From contig NQMI01000155.1 of the NCBI GenBank assembly GCA_002270565.1, positions 1 through 64,000 of the forward strand: a stretch of 64,000 nt of DNA, written 5' to 3'. A program made the position numbers and the translations under genes. Under the pieces are notes generated by a model. That model was not told the DNA's origin. It was given only the letters and a program-made list of their open reading frames with translations, and did no database searches. This DNA comes from Stenocarpella maydis. Taxonomy: Eukaryota > Ascomycota > Sordariomycetes > Diaporthales > Diaporthaceae. Below are positions 1 to 11,362 of the stretch, piece by piece. Positions within the stretch are counted from its first letter, which is position 1. Each line of letters starts with the position of its first letter.

Positions 1-167
1 CCCTAACCCTAACCCTAACCCTAACCCTAACCCTAACCCTAACCCTAACCCTAACCCTAACCCTAACCCTAACCCTAACCCTAACCCTAACCCTAACCCT
101 AACCCTAACCCTAACCCTAACCCTAACCCTAACCCTAACCCTAACCCTAACCCTAACCCTAACCCTA
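1..167. repeat. Terminal telomere repeat array (CCCTAA)n
   Basis: Twenty-seven perfect CCCTAA units run from base 1 to 162, followed by a degenerate CCCTAT. Read towards the chromosome end this is TTAGGG, the usual telomere of filamentous fungi. It shows that base 1 lies at or very near the physical left end of a chromosome. Confidence 0.98.
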
Positions 168-2414
168 TAGCATTAGTAATCGGATTAGGTAGAGCGCGCT
201 TTCTGGGGGCTACTTCCCGATCTGTGAAGTTGTCTTCTGCGGTAGTTAGACGCTAATGCGTGTTGGCTCATAACAGCTACCAAGGTGTTATAGTAACAAT
301 TAAGAGGATTTAGCGGAATTACTAGATCCCTAACTTTAAGAAGAAGGTTTAAGATATTATTAGTAAATATAACTTATGCAATAAAAACAAGGCCTCTAGA
401 TATAAACTATATAGATTATTGAAACCCCTACTAGTACCTACAGCTATATGGTCATGCATTAGCCTAAACTTCATCATTAAGCTACCTCTTTTATAAGAAC
501 CCTTAACTAAAGTATGTTACAATAGTATTCTGGTAGTAGTTTATAGACTAAGTAAGTATGCATACTTTATACTATATAAGGAAGCTAGCACTACAGAAGA
601 ACTTACATATACATTCTTGCAAATCATTATAAGTAATTACAGAATGCTATATAAAATCATCTTAAATAGAGATAAGCTCTTTATATTCAACTTTTAGAAG
701 TTACTAATAAAATAACTCAGAGTAAAGCATAAGCTCTTAATAATAGTATATCCGTAAACAGATGGATAGATAAAGCTAATCAATTAGATTATAGAACAAT
801 ACCTCTAATACTATATTAACTAATTATAGGATAATTGGGTTAAACTACTACTATTAGCACAGTTTGTCTATAATAGCGCAACTACTAGCATAACTAAATA
901 GTCACCTTTCTTTATACTCTATAGATACAAACCCCAGGCATATTATAAATTACTACCGGATAACACCGTAGTAGAATTAGCAGAATAAAAAGCAATATAA
1001 ATTAGATAAATTTAGAAGGATATTTAAGTAAAACTTTCTTTTATATAAGAATAAATAGTAAAATATATAAATAAGAAAAGAATTAAGAGATTAATTCTTA
1101 AGGAGGGAGATAAGGTCTACCTCCTTTACTAAAATATTAAAATTAAGTAATCTAGTAAAAAACTTAACTATAAGAAAATCAGCCCCTTTAAAATTTCAAG
1201 AAAACTTTTAGATATTAACTATAAACTCTTAGTATTTAAGAGAATAAAATAATACCCAGTCTTTTATATCCTACTCTTAGAACTAGCACTTAAGAATATA
1301 GAACTTAAAATATAGATTAAAATACTTAATAAATATAATAAGGAATATAAAGTAGAAAACATTATGGACTTAAGATAGCACTAAGGAATAATAGAATACC
1401 TTATTAAGTGGAAAGATTATAATTCTAGTGAAAACATATAGGAACTAGCCCAAAACTTAACCCATTATCACGATGAACTCAAAAAGTACTATGTGTGGAC
1501 CACTATAGAACAGTCCCATAAACCAGGACCAGTCAGATAACAATCAAACAAGTTCCATTTCCAGTAATAAGAATTAGGCATTAAGACAAGCTACCCATAG
1601 GTGCATTTCCTTTATTACCAGTACTTATAAATTTAGGCCAACTAGTACTATCACCCATTAGGGAACTCCAATTGAAATTCCTACTTTATCCTTGGAATAC
1701 AACCATACCTCTTACGCCATTATCCTACCAGCCTCCTTAGTAGAACTTTAGCAAACAACCTTAGTAGACTACTTAGTAATCCGCCCCTACTCTACTTTAG
1801 CCTCCTTCTTCTCTACCCGCTCTAACTCCTCTACCCGTGAAAGACTATAATGTATTATGCGCTTCTGCTTCTCCAACTAAATATAATTTTACTTAATTAA
1901 GCAAGCCAGCTTAAGATATATAGCCTCTATCTTATTATAAAGCTTCTAATGCTGCTTTATAATATTTTAAAGCTTGGTAATAAACAGATTAAGCATATTA
2001 TATCCTGAAAAATTCTAATAAATATACTTATAATAATAACTAGAGTACTACTTAAAGGCTTAATAACTCTCCCTAAGCCCCCAAGATTTATAAGAAGAAT
2101 ATACTAGTATATTAATGTAGTTCATTATAATAACCTATAGTAGGGTATAGTGGTTTATAGTTAACTTTAGGATGCCGGATTTCTAGATATAAGATTTAAT
2201 AACCCTACCTAATATAATGAATTAGGAAGAAGTAAATGAAAATATAAAGAAGTGAAAATGACTTACGGAATACTTTTAAGGATAAAACAAGCAAGAAGGG
2301 AAATAATATTATAAGCTAATACACATTAGCAGCTAACTACTGCAGAAAATAACCTCACAGGTTGGGAAGTAGCCCCTGAAAAAAGCGCTCCACCTGATCC
2401 GATCAATAATGCTA
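168..2414. repeat. Subtelomeric unit with about 107-bp imperfect terminal inverted repeats
   Basis: Bases 168-274 match the reverse complement of 2308-2414 over their whole length. Most differences are transitions: the right copy has A or T where the left has G or C, as RIP would produce. The left end abuts the CCCTAA array. Six bases beyond the right end lie three TTAGGG units in the opposite orientation. The unit looks like a short stretch with a telomere-adjacent sequence at both ends, facing outward. Its interior holds the chromovirus relic. Confidence 0.75.
400..1500 (+). mobile_element. Degraded Ty3/Gypsy chromovirus pol fragment (integrase and chromodomain)
   Basis: Plus-strand conceptual translation shows a Gypsy-type integrase with many in-frame stops. 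Recognisable pieces are SILVVVYRLSKYAYFI near 523, the RDKLF segment near 670 and AQFVYNSATTSIT near 860. A chromodomain follows near 1340-1500, including EYLIKWKDY. Most stops are TAA or TAG where the family has Gln or Trp, the signature of CpA-to-TpA RIP mutation. Gag, protease and reverse transcriptase are not seen and no long terminal repeats were found, so this is only the 3' part of the element. It is non-functional. Confidence 0.8.
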
Positions 2415-2419
2415 CCTCA

Positions 2420-2437
2420 TTAGGGTTAGGGTTAGGG
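2420..2437. repeat. Interstitial telomere-like repeat (TTAGGG)3
   Basis: Three exact TTAGGG units lie on the plus strand, opposite in orientation to the terminal CCCTAA array. They end at a GATCCACT junction. An insertion into the telomere would leave repeats in the same orientation on both sides, so this array must have another origin, such as an end-to-end joining scar. Confidence 0.9.
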
Positions 2438-2447
2438 ATCCACTACG

Positions 2448-2515
2448 GCTTCAGTCAATCAGAATAAAGCCCATGAAGCCAGAGGGGCGGCTTCAATCAA
2501 TCAGGATAAAGCCAG
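2448..2515. repeat. Two diverged copies of a ~27-bp direct repeat
   Basis: The segments at about 2448-2474 and 2489-2515 (core GGCTTCARTCAATCAGRATAA) are near-identical and 41 bp apart. The differences are G/A transitions. The surrounding 2438-2690 stretch is AT-rich and shows no gene. Confidence 0.6.
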
Positions 2516-2906
2516 CAAAGCTATCACTAGATACAAATAAAGAGTCAGGATATATATACGGATATAGTTATCACCACAGTAGATAGCTTTTTATAAAACA
2601 GACTCTTCAGTCGTCAATCTAAGTATTTAATCCCAACATTAGATAGCCTTACAGCTAGTAATCATTATCAGTTAACAACATTGCTCAACAACCGCCTAAC
2701 AACATATTCCGAACATAAACCCTTGATCTTTCAGGTTTAACGTACTCGGAACCCTCTGATCATCACAACCCCCCCTGATTCCGACCGTCCTACATTCGCG
2801 TGATGCGGTATACACGTCTAGCGACCCCCTATATAAAAACTTTAATTCCTTAACATGGGATTTTTTCCCAGATACCAAACTTCTTCACCAACTTAATTAG
2901 ACTATT

Positions 2907-4732
2907 ATGAAGCTATATATAGAAGATGAGCTGCAAACTATAGTTAACGCAATTAGCAACAGAATGTCCCTGCAAGGGGCCTCTAAGGCGTGATATATTC
3001 CTAAGACTACTCTTCGTGATCGCCTTAAGGGCGGTACAAGCTATCATAAGGCTTCTTACTATTAGAGACTTCTTTCTAACTATTAAGAGAGTATATTAGC
3101 TTTATTTATTATTAATTAGAGCTAATTGGGGGTTAGCCTTAGTTGATTTAATTTATAGGGTCTAGTAGCCCGGCTGGCCTTTCCAAATGAAGACTACCCT
3201 CCCCTTAGAAAGTAATGGCTTTAGGGCTTCCTCTCTTATTATCTGGAGCTTCAATTAAGGAAGAATTAGCGTATTAAAGTCTTAAGGATTTGAGCAGCTA
3301 TAAGGAAGAATATCAGGGCTTAGTTTGACCTCCTCTAGCTGCCTATTATTAAGTCTATTAAACCGGGCAACCGCTAGAATACTAATAAGGGGGGGCTTAT
3401 AGAGGGTTGCTCAGAGGAAGCCCTTATCTTCAGCTATTTAAAGGGTAGCCCCATTTCCCAATTAGATTATAATTCTTAAGCATGGACCTCCTTCCTTAAG
3501 TGTATTAATGCTCTGGGCAATCAACTTAACCCATTAATTATATTTAAAGGGAAGTGTTGGAATAGCACTTAGGATCGCACATTAGTATGGGGACGAGGTG
3601 GCTTAGTCAGCCACCTAGGTACCGCACGGAGGCCTTAAGCCCCTACCGTGTGCTTCCCCTCCCTCGTTTCAGAACCTAGATAGATCATCGAATAACAGAA
3701 CCAGTTCGACAACCACTGTACGTACGTACCAACAGCCATATGGCAAAGGCCATTCAACAGGAAGAGCATTTAGCAGCAGTGGTTTCCTATAGCCCTTAAA
3801 GATTTTGAGGGCTGGCAATTCACGTCTATAAAGAAGGGATGGATAGAGGAAAAAATTGCCCTTAAGTAGGTGAGGAGAGTCTTCATTCCTCAAATAAAGC
3901 TGAGGGACCCTAATAAGTAGCGATTATTGGTTATCAATGGGCACTATACCCACATAACGCTTGATTTTATATGGGAGTGCTTCTTAAATAAAATATATAT
4001 TATCTTTTTACTAGCTCATATAATATACATTCTGCAGCCCCTTAATATGGCTATATTTGGCCCGCTAAAGAGGGCATTCCAGAAACAATTACACCTCCTT
4101 AAGGCACATAATTCCTCTTCAGTTATGGCCAAACGACGATTCCTCTATTGCTATTACAAGGCTTGAGAGGAGGTACTAATGGCTTTAAATATTCATTCTG
4201 GGTGGAGAGCGATGGGGCTGTAGCCGGTCAATAGGGTCAGGGGGCTCTCCAGCAACCATATCCTCGAAAACCGCTAGAGGGAAGATAATTCTGATAATTC
4301 TGGTGCTAGGAATAGCTTTATTGATGAGAACGGCATACTACAGTCTTTTCCCCAGGTCCGTAAGCCTATTTTTAAGACCCCTAAGCAGTCACACAAATTA
4401 AGGTCTATAGTGCACATTTACATACGTAACAAACACTCAAGCCCCACATAATGAGAACTCTTTAGAAAAATTATTAAAGTATATAACCAGAAAGAGTACG
4501 ATTTAACAATGTTCTCATGAAAAAACGAGCAGTTGGAGAGTTAAATTGAAGCTAGCAAGAAGTTCAAAAGGAAGAAGGTCATAATTGACCCAAATGCGGC
4601 TTTCGCTAATATTAAGGCTATTCGGAAGGCTAAAATTAAAGCCGGCGAGATATCCCCTAATAGCGACGATTCTAACGATTCATCAACACCAACGAGAGAG
4701 GGATCGGTCATCGTTGTAGCAGGCAATTGAAG
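2907..4732 (+). mobile_element. Decayed pogo/Fot1-type DNA transposon (Tc1/mariner superfamily transposase)
   Basis: Translation from ATG 2907 gives an N-terminal helix-turn-helix region typical of Fot1-like transposases (MSLQGASKA near 2963, then TTLRDRLKGG). The DDE region is recognisable from about 3765 to 4110: LKDFEGWQFTSIKKGW, VRRVFIPQ, LLVINGHYTHIT and ILQPLNMAIFGPLKRAF. A Lys-rich tail near 4540-4730 (KKFKRKKVIIDPNAAFANI) matches the family's C-terminus. Several Trp and Gln codons have become stops and the frame changes, so no protein can be made. A solo LTR interrupts the coding region at 3555-3759. Terminal inverted repeats were not identified, so the element ends are approximate. 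Confidence 0.8.
3555..3759. mobile_element. Solo LTR (205 bp) nested in the pogo/Fot1 transposase
   Basis: The insert begins TGTTG and ends CAACA, the TG...CA inverted termini of a retrotransposon LTR. It is flanked by a perfect 5-bp target-site duplication, GGAAG at 3550-3554 and 3760-3764. The transposase reading frame continues directly across the site once the insert and one copy of the duplication are disregarded (IIFKGK on the left, QQWFP on the right). Its interior is GC-richer than the surroundings and holds a 7-bp-stem hairpin at 3598-3616, so it may be younger than the host element. Confidence 0.8.
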
Positions 4733-4740
4733 TTGGGAAT

Positions 4741-6376
4741 AGTAGCATTATTGACAAGGAGGGTGGTCGGAATCAGGGGGGGTGCGGAATGGGGGTCCAC
4801 CATGTTACTTAGGGACCAATGGCCATCAAATTGAACCAACACTTGCGTTATCCAGGTGGCGCAGTGTGCAGTTATAGGTTGACAGGTGAAGAGCACTGCA
4901 GAAAAAAACATGTGCCCAATAACATAAGATACTGCCAGTGTCTTCTATATTACTAATATCTAAAAATCCAGAAAATTAATAGTAATTCACGGCTAGAATA
5001 TAAAATGAGAGGGACTGTGGATTTATCAAGAAATTCCCAAAGGATAACAGTCAGGCTAGCTGGGCGTACATCCGCAAAGAGCGGGGCAAAAAATCAGAAG
5101 CAATTCGGAGTAGCCTACGACTAGACTAGTAAACTATCAAACGAGAACATCTCGCACTTATATGAGGGCATGGAGTAGCGGTTTTCAATTGGTCAGTTAA
5201 ACATTTCAATACTTAGTACACAAAGCGCTGATTATATTGGTTTCAAGCAACAAGCCCGAGAATTCCAGATGGGTTTTCTGTCTCCTTACATATCCCGTCT
5301 TCTCCCCATGAATTCCAAATATCAAAACTGGGTACAATGGATTGAGGTCCAGCAGAGAGTAAGTGAACCGTAAGCTGATTTCACTTTCTATGCCAGAACT
5401 AGTCACCACGGATTCTCATGCAATTAGTTAGCATTACTTTACCCCTGCACTGGCGGGCAATGTAAAGAATACCGGCTCATCTCTTATCCCTATTTATTTG
5501 AAAGACTCATGCTTAGATATTATTAGTGTTTCATCTCTGGTTAACTTCGTTTTCAGGTTCATGAGGCAAGAGTCCTACAAAGGACAGAACATTACGCGCA
5601 GAGAGTTTGACTCGAGGGCTAAGAAATGATGAAGCTGAGATATTAACTGGGCCCGGAAAAAATCATTAAGCATTCTGTAGCCGCCTGAATCATCAAATTT
5701 GCCGACTTGCCGACAATTTGAGGAACAGTCTGCTTTGGCAGAGGTGCTTTGCTAGGATGCCTTTGAACAGCCAAAATTATCCGGACAGGGCTAAAATGCG
5801 GAGAAGTACCTCACGCTGTAACATAAACTCAAAATACCTCGTCACCAAACGAGCCTTACCCAATAGATATCCCGGTCTTCTTACCTGCACCCATGCAAGT
5901 GGATGACATAGTCGATACGAGGCCAGGTACATAAATCAGACTGCCATCGACTGTGTCTAGGAATCAATAGTGTCTATCCGACAGGAGGATGATCTCAACT
6001 GAAATATCCACCAATAACGCATACAATAAAATCCGCTTTTCGGGTTAGTACTGCAGTCATTACTCGCACGGGAAGAGACCTAACCAAGATGTCGATCTGC
6101 CGGACGCATATGCAGTCGATGAGACAAACGAAGCAGGTCACTGGACACGGTTCTCGGTCCCCCGCTTCGAGTGACCCCGAGAATCAGTTCACCATCGTCC
6201 AAATGACTACCGCAGCTGGCTGTACATATAATTACGCATTGCGCCATTCAAGGTATTCAGGGTCTTGGGCAGGCTGTATAAGACCTTCCGTGACGATAGT
6301 ATCCGCGTTCGCAGACCAATGATTATCATTAACCTCAAAATACAGCCGCTCATCGCCACGATATCTGTCCGCAGTA
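4741..6376. other. Intergenic, no gene recognised
   Basis: The stretch holds only short ORFs on both strands, with no recognisable domain or codon pattern. GC content rises from about 5.7 kb towards the beta-helix gene. Confidence 0.6.
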
Positions 6377-9282
6377 GTGATTACCATGCGCCACTTTGCT
6401 CTCTTGCTGCTTGGTTGTTCGCTTGTCTCGGGTGTCGACTTATATGTCTCACCCAACGGCTCAGACGTCAACGATGGCTCATCCGGGGCTCCGTTCCTTA
6501 CCCCGGCCAAAGCTCAGCAAGCAGCTAGTAGCCTTACGGGCGCCATGTCAGAGGACATTGTCATCCACTTTGCCCCAGGCACGTATTACCTCAAGCAGCC
6601 AATCACCCTTGGGGCGGACGACTCCGGCCAAAATGGCCACACAGTCGTCTGGCGGGCAGAAAGCGATGGGACCCTGATATCTGGAGGCCTGAATGTCAGC
6701 GGCTGGAGGGAGGGGGCCAATGGCATCTGGTCGGCCAGCATCCCAGCCGGGACGAAGTCCCGCAACCTCTACGTCGACGGGCAGGCCGCCAACTATGCCC
6801 GAAAAAAGATCACGAGAAATGACTTCACTTACACCAACCTGTCCATGACTTGGACCAAGCCACAGTACGACTGGCTCATGACCACTCCCGGCATTGCTAA
6901 TGCCGAAGTTCGCTTCATTAACTCATTCACCGACCGCTATGCCCCCATCGAGGCGGTCGGTAACCGCACTCTGATCATGAAGCAATACTACTGGGCCAAC
7001 CAGGTTATCGGCTACGACACTCCCAACGATCCCAACGCTGATTTTGGAGTCTGGGTGCAGAACGCAAAGGCGCTTCTCCTTGAGGGGGGAGAGTTCTATC
7101 TCGACTCTGATGCTGGTATCATCTATTATATGCCACTAGCAGGGCAGGATATGACGACTGTTCAGTCGTACCTCGGCATCTTAGGTGCCTTGGTCGTGAT
7201 TGGCGGCACCTACGATGAGCCAGCTCACGATATTTCTTTTACTGGCTTCGATTTCGTACGTCACTGCTGCAAATATTTGCCCTGACGGCTGGCCTTCTGT
7301 GGGAAAAGTGTAGTAACGTTTCTGTCTAGGCGCACACGACGTGGCTGCAGCCGGGCGAGAGTTTCGGCTATGTCGACCAGCAAACCGGAGGATACATTGG
7401 CGCAAACCAGACGTACCCGCAGTTTGAGGCCACCCGCCCTTTCTGGTATCAGATGCCCGGTGCTATCCAGATCAGCGCGGCACACAACATTGCGTTCAGT
7501 GGTGGTTCCTACACGCAGCTGGGCGCGGGAGGGTTTGGCATCGGCCAGGATCCAAATGCTCACCTGACCCACGTCGGCCTCGGTGCTGTCAATGTCTCCG
7601 TCTCAGATGGTTATTTCACTCAGGTAATGGGCAACTCCATTACTGCAGGCGGTATCCAGGCTGCAGCCCATCATCCTAACAACACACGCATGATCAACTC
7701 GCACATCAACATCTCCGGCAATATCTTCTTCAACAACTCCGCCCTATTCAGTTCTACAGTACCCATTTTTGTGTCCTACATCCAGTACTCAACCATATCC
7801 CACAACGATATCTTCTCCACTCCCTACTCCGGAATCTGCCATGGCTACGGCTGGGGATCGAACGATGCGGGTGGCAGCCAGACATACATTAATCGTGGAT
7901 TATACAACTACCAGCCTCTCTACAAGACCCCGACAACTTCGCAGAATAATCTCATCATAGGGAATCTCATCCACCAGTACGGCCTTTCTCACACGGACCT
8001 GGGCGCCCTCTATACCTTGTCTAAGAGCCCTTCAACCTTGATCACTGAGAATTATGCCCTAGATTCAAGCGGGTACGGCATGTACACCGACGAGGGATCG
8101 AACTCGTACGCCATTACCAACAATGACCTTCTGTCTAACGGTAACTGGTATGCCCCTAACCAAGGTTGCGCAACCTGTGGCGTACACACCGCCAACAACA
8201 CTCTATTGGACAACTTCGGACACGTAGGTGGTGATCAAGTCGGCGCCCCGAATGGGTCAGGCAACTTCAACGACACGTTTATAAGGAACTTCAATATTCC
8301 GGATCTTACCTACGCCTCCATTGATGGTCAGAGGCGTGCTTACAGAGCTGGCGTCCTTCCGGGCCGTCGTGGCTCCCGACCCGTATCAAATCCCAGCCTG
8401 CCAGATGGGTACGTCAACCTGGACTTCATACCAGGCGTCGTTCATGTCAACGTTTCGAACTACGACGATGTTTCCTATACCAATGTCAAGTTTGCAACAA
8501 CAGTGCCCACTGCCGGCTACAACCTAACAGCCATCAATATACCGAGCAACATCCCTGCCAACAGTTATGCCATTGCTACCTACAACGTCTCCGGCTCAAC
8601 CTGCACCCCGCCCACGATCTCCGCCACCGTCACATACACCAACCCGCTCACCGCCAAGGCTGTCTCCCTCTCCACTGTGGGAACGATGCCCGGGGTCTCC
8701 CCAGCCGGCCTTGTCACAAGCATGCGGACGTCCTCGACCTGGCCCGACTCATCCTTCGGAGAGACCTGCGGCTCTGTCCTGGGCATACGCGCCGCCGGCC
8801 GCGGCATCAACAATCAGTACGACGACTGGGCCTCGATCTATAAGCCTGCCGCCATCGGCGCCTCCGGTAATGTGTCCGCCAAGGTGCTGTCGCTGGACGC
8901 CGCCCCCCCGAGCTCCAGGGCCGGTCTCGTGGCCCGAAACTCGCTCCTCGTCAATGCGACACTCGGGTCGACAGTGTCCCCAGGCTATGCCGGCATCTTT
9001 GTCACCCCGGCCAGTGGCGTCGTCTTTGCCTACGATTCCAACGGGGACGGGCGTCTTGACACCAATTTCACCGTGGCTGGGGTCAAGGCGCCGGTCTGCC
9101 TCAGTCTGTCCGTCGACGGCACCACATTCTCCGGACACTACTCCACAGATTGCACCACCTGGACGCAGGTCGGCGCAGTAGTCACAATTGCGTCTCGTGC
9201 GTCCTCCTCTGATGCCGGCGTGTTAGTCTCGTCGAATGGTGGCTTTCAGAATACTACCGGCCTGTTTAATTTTAGCCCGTAA
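6377..9282 (+). CDS. Secreted right-handed beta-helix protein with a C-terminal ConA-like domain
   Basis: Exons are 6377-7255 and 7330-9282; the 74-bp intron has a GTACGT donor and a CTAG acceptor and keeps the frame (943 residues). The N-terminus is a clear signal peptide (LLLLGCSLVSG) followed by DLYVSPNGSD, a common start of pectate-lyase-like beta-helix proteins. Many Asn/Gly-rich turns with repeating NI-G patterns (residues about 310-640) fit a parallel beta-helix, the fold of polysaccharide-cleaving enzymes. The last ~170 residues (SPGYAGIFVTP, YDSNGDGRLDT, GHYSTDCTTWTQVG) resemble a concanavalin-like module attached to glycosidases. The two methionines at 6377 and 6386 are both possible starts. 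Role inferred: extracellular plant or fungal polysaccharide processing. The catalytic residues and substrate cannot be assigned. It is the gene closest to the telomere that appears intact. Confidence 0.85.
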
Positions 9283-9703
9283 GAGATTATAAATAGTTTT
9301 AATACACAAATTAATATTGAATTTCTAATACATTATGTATATTTATTATAAACAGTGATCTTTTTTATTAGATAGTAATTATTAAAGCTTCCTGCTTTTA
9401 AGCGCCTCTTTATTAGTCAGTTTTTGTTTTAGGCATCTAAAGTGGCTTCAGAAGGAGAAATTTTTAGGAATTATATGAAATTATCATAACCTGCATGCTT
9501 AATTCCTTATAGTCGGTGGGCATGTGTCGGCCGCGGGCTCCGGGTGACATGAGAGTTACATCTGAGTATGTACATTTGGGAGCCAAGGATCTGGCGCTCA
9601 GAGGGCAGCTTACTTAATCATCCATCCACCTTCTCGGTGCTGTTGGTGCAGCAGCGTCTGCCTAAACTTTGATTGTTGACTGGTAACAGCTGCCCAGATC
9701 AAA
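9283..9703. other. Intergenic, AT-rich 3' flank and promoter region
   Basis: The first ~240 bp are strongly AT-rich after the beta-helix stop codon. The rest precedes the acetyltransferase ATG. No gene is seen. Confidence 0.6.
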
Positions 9704-10588
9704 ATGGCTTCGCTATATAGCCTTCTCCCAGCTGAGGCTTCCGACTCGGAGGCAATCGTGCGCGGTGTCGATGTCCCGTCTATGCTAAATGGGCCACTTT
9801 TTCGGACCATGTTCCCTACTTACAGCACCATGTCGTCGGAGGAGCGGGAGAAGATGGTTCAGTGGTATATTGACGGGCTGGATGAGGCGCTGAAAACCCC
9901 TGCGGATGAGTTCTATCTGAAGGTGTGCCAACTTCCGTGTGGGGACAGTGCCGAGGGACAACTGCCGCCACTTGGCTTCTGCGGGTGGGAGATCATCGAC
10001 CGGAAGTGCCGCCGAGCTGCACAAACAGCAGGCTCCGGGAAGGCAAATACGTCGGCCCAGCCAGACAATCAGGAACAGGGGCAGGACGGGCAGCAAGACG
10101 GAATACAGCAGAAACCTACAAGCACCAACTCCACGGCCAAGAAACAAGGAGGGAACCAACAACCAGAGACACTCGACGTTGACGCCTGGCTTGCTCTCTC
10201 CAGTAAGCTCAGGATTGAGCGCATGCGGATACTTAAGGGACATCTCAATGTGTGTCGCCTAACATTCATGGCCGTACATCCGGATTATCAGAGGCGCGGT
10301 ATTGGGTCAATGATGCTACAGAGTATCTGTGATGAGACAAACAAGGTCCCTGGGCGTTGTGCCTATGTCCTTGCCGCGCCGGAGGGCGTGCGTTTATACA
10401 CTCGCTTTGGGTTTGACGTGGTGGGGGAAGTTGAGACGCCTCATGGTAACATTGTGAGTATGTTGCGGCTGGCCCCCATTGATGAAAGCACAGAAGGCTC
10501 TGCTATATTTAGATCGAATAAATCTTGGAAGCCGGCCTGCGCTGAAGCTATTATGGAGGGGATGCAAAATAACGGGGGAATGTGTTAA
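9704..10588 (+). CDS. GNAT-family N-acetyltransferase
   Basis: A single-exon gene of 294 residues. The acetyl-CoA binding motif A is clear (VHPDYQRRGIGSMML, about residues 191-205), preceded by the beta-4 strand LTFMAV. The motif B region, YTRFGFDVVGE, follows at about residues 231-241. Together they identify the GNAT fold (RimI-like), which transfers an acetyl group from acetyl-CoA to an amine; the substrate is unknown. A hydrophilic Gln/Asn/Lys-rich insert at about residues 105-155 separates the N-terminal beta strands from the core and is probably disordered. The start is the first in-frame ATG after an upstream stop. It is not obviously linked in function to its neighbours. Confidence 0.88.
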   Translation: MASLYSLLPAEASDSEAIVRGVDVPSMLNGPLFRTMFPTYSTMSSEEREKMVQWYIDGLDEALKTPADEFYLKVCQLPCGDSAEGQLPPLGFCGWEIIDRKCRRAAQTAGSGKANTSAQPDNQEQGQDGQQDGIQQKPTSTNSTAKKQGGNQQPETLDVDAWLALSSKLRIERMRILKGHLNVCRLTFMAVHPDYQRRGIGSMMLQSICDETNKVPGRCAYVLAAPEGVRLYTRFGFDVVGEVETPHGNIVSMLRLAPIDESTEGSAIFRSNKSWKPACAEAIMEGMQNNGGMC

Positions 10589-11362
10589 TTTGGGGGGGGG
10601 AGGGGTTAATTTCAACCACTGCCCGTTCCGCGGCACCTAGAATTACAAATTCTTGTCACACTTTCATGGTTGCGATCCATTTGGCCCAAAGGCGAAAAAC
10701 AGAGGAAATTAATTTGTCTGTTGGTAGATAGCGTGTTCCAAAACCTGATATCATACGGCGTTGTAGGGGCCTCAGCCACCGTGCTATGAACCAAATTGCA
10801 TATATACAACACTAGATTAACCCATTTGATGAGCCCTAATACTTAAGTATCTAAAAATGGATACTTTGGTGTAATACCAACAGCACTAGGTTACAGATGA
10901 GGTGGTAGAACTCGAAGCCAACTCATCCGTGCAGTGCTGGGCCGTGCAATGCTGTGCCGCACCGTATGGTTGCATGTATATCATTCATTGTGGCCAGAAC
11001 GTCTTGGGGTCAGAGGATTCTGCGGCCCAGGAGGCCACCCTGAGGGGTGGTGATGTGATGGTATAAAGTCTTTTCCTGCCTATTTAGATACTAAATTTAG
11101 ATTCATGTCCTTAGATCCGATATCAAAAAGACATCTGACATTGCGATATCACTAACACTCCAGCATAGTAATTTATGTATAAAATGGCAATTCAAGCCTC
11201 GCATTCTTTATTTCCAAAATACTTAACTCTCATCATTTTATCTTTCTTTTTCTTCTTCATTATTGTCTACTTGAGCGAATCTGTGGCTCTTCAATTATTC
11301 CCTAACTCCTAAGGAAAACCTCGCAACCATTCCTTCTCAAATTCCAATCGCAGTTGCCAACC
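10589..11362. other. Intergenic, no gene recognised
   Basis: There is a 10-base G run just after the GNAT stop. The rest is low-information sequence, with a pyrimidine-rich stretch near 11240-11270 that could be part of the downstream promoter. Confidence 0.5.

Noticed and set aside
2440..2700. Possible LTR end (CAACA near 2693)
   Set aside because: No matching TG start, target duplication or second copy could be found in the window.
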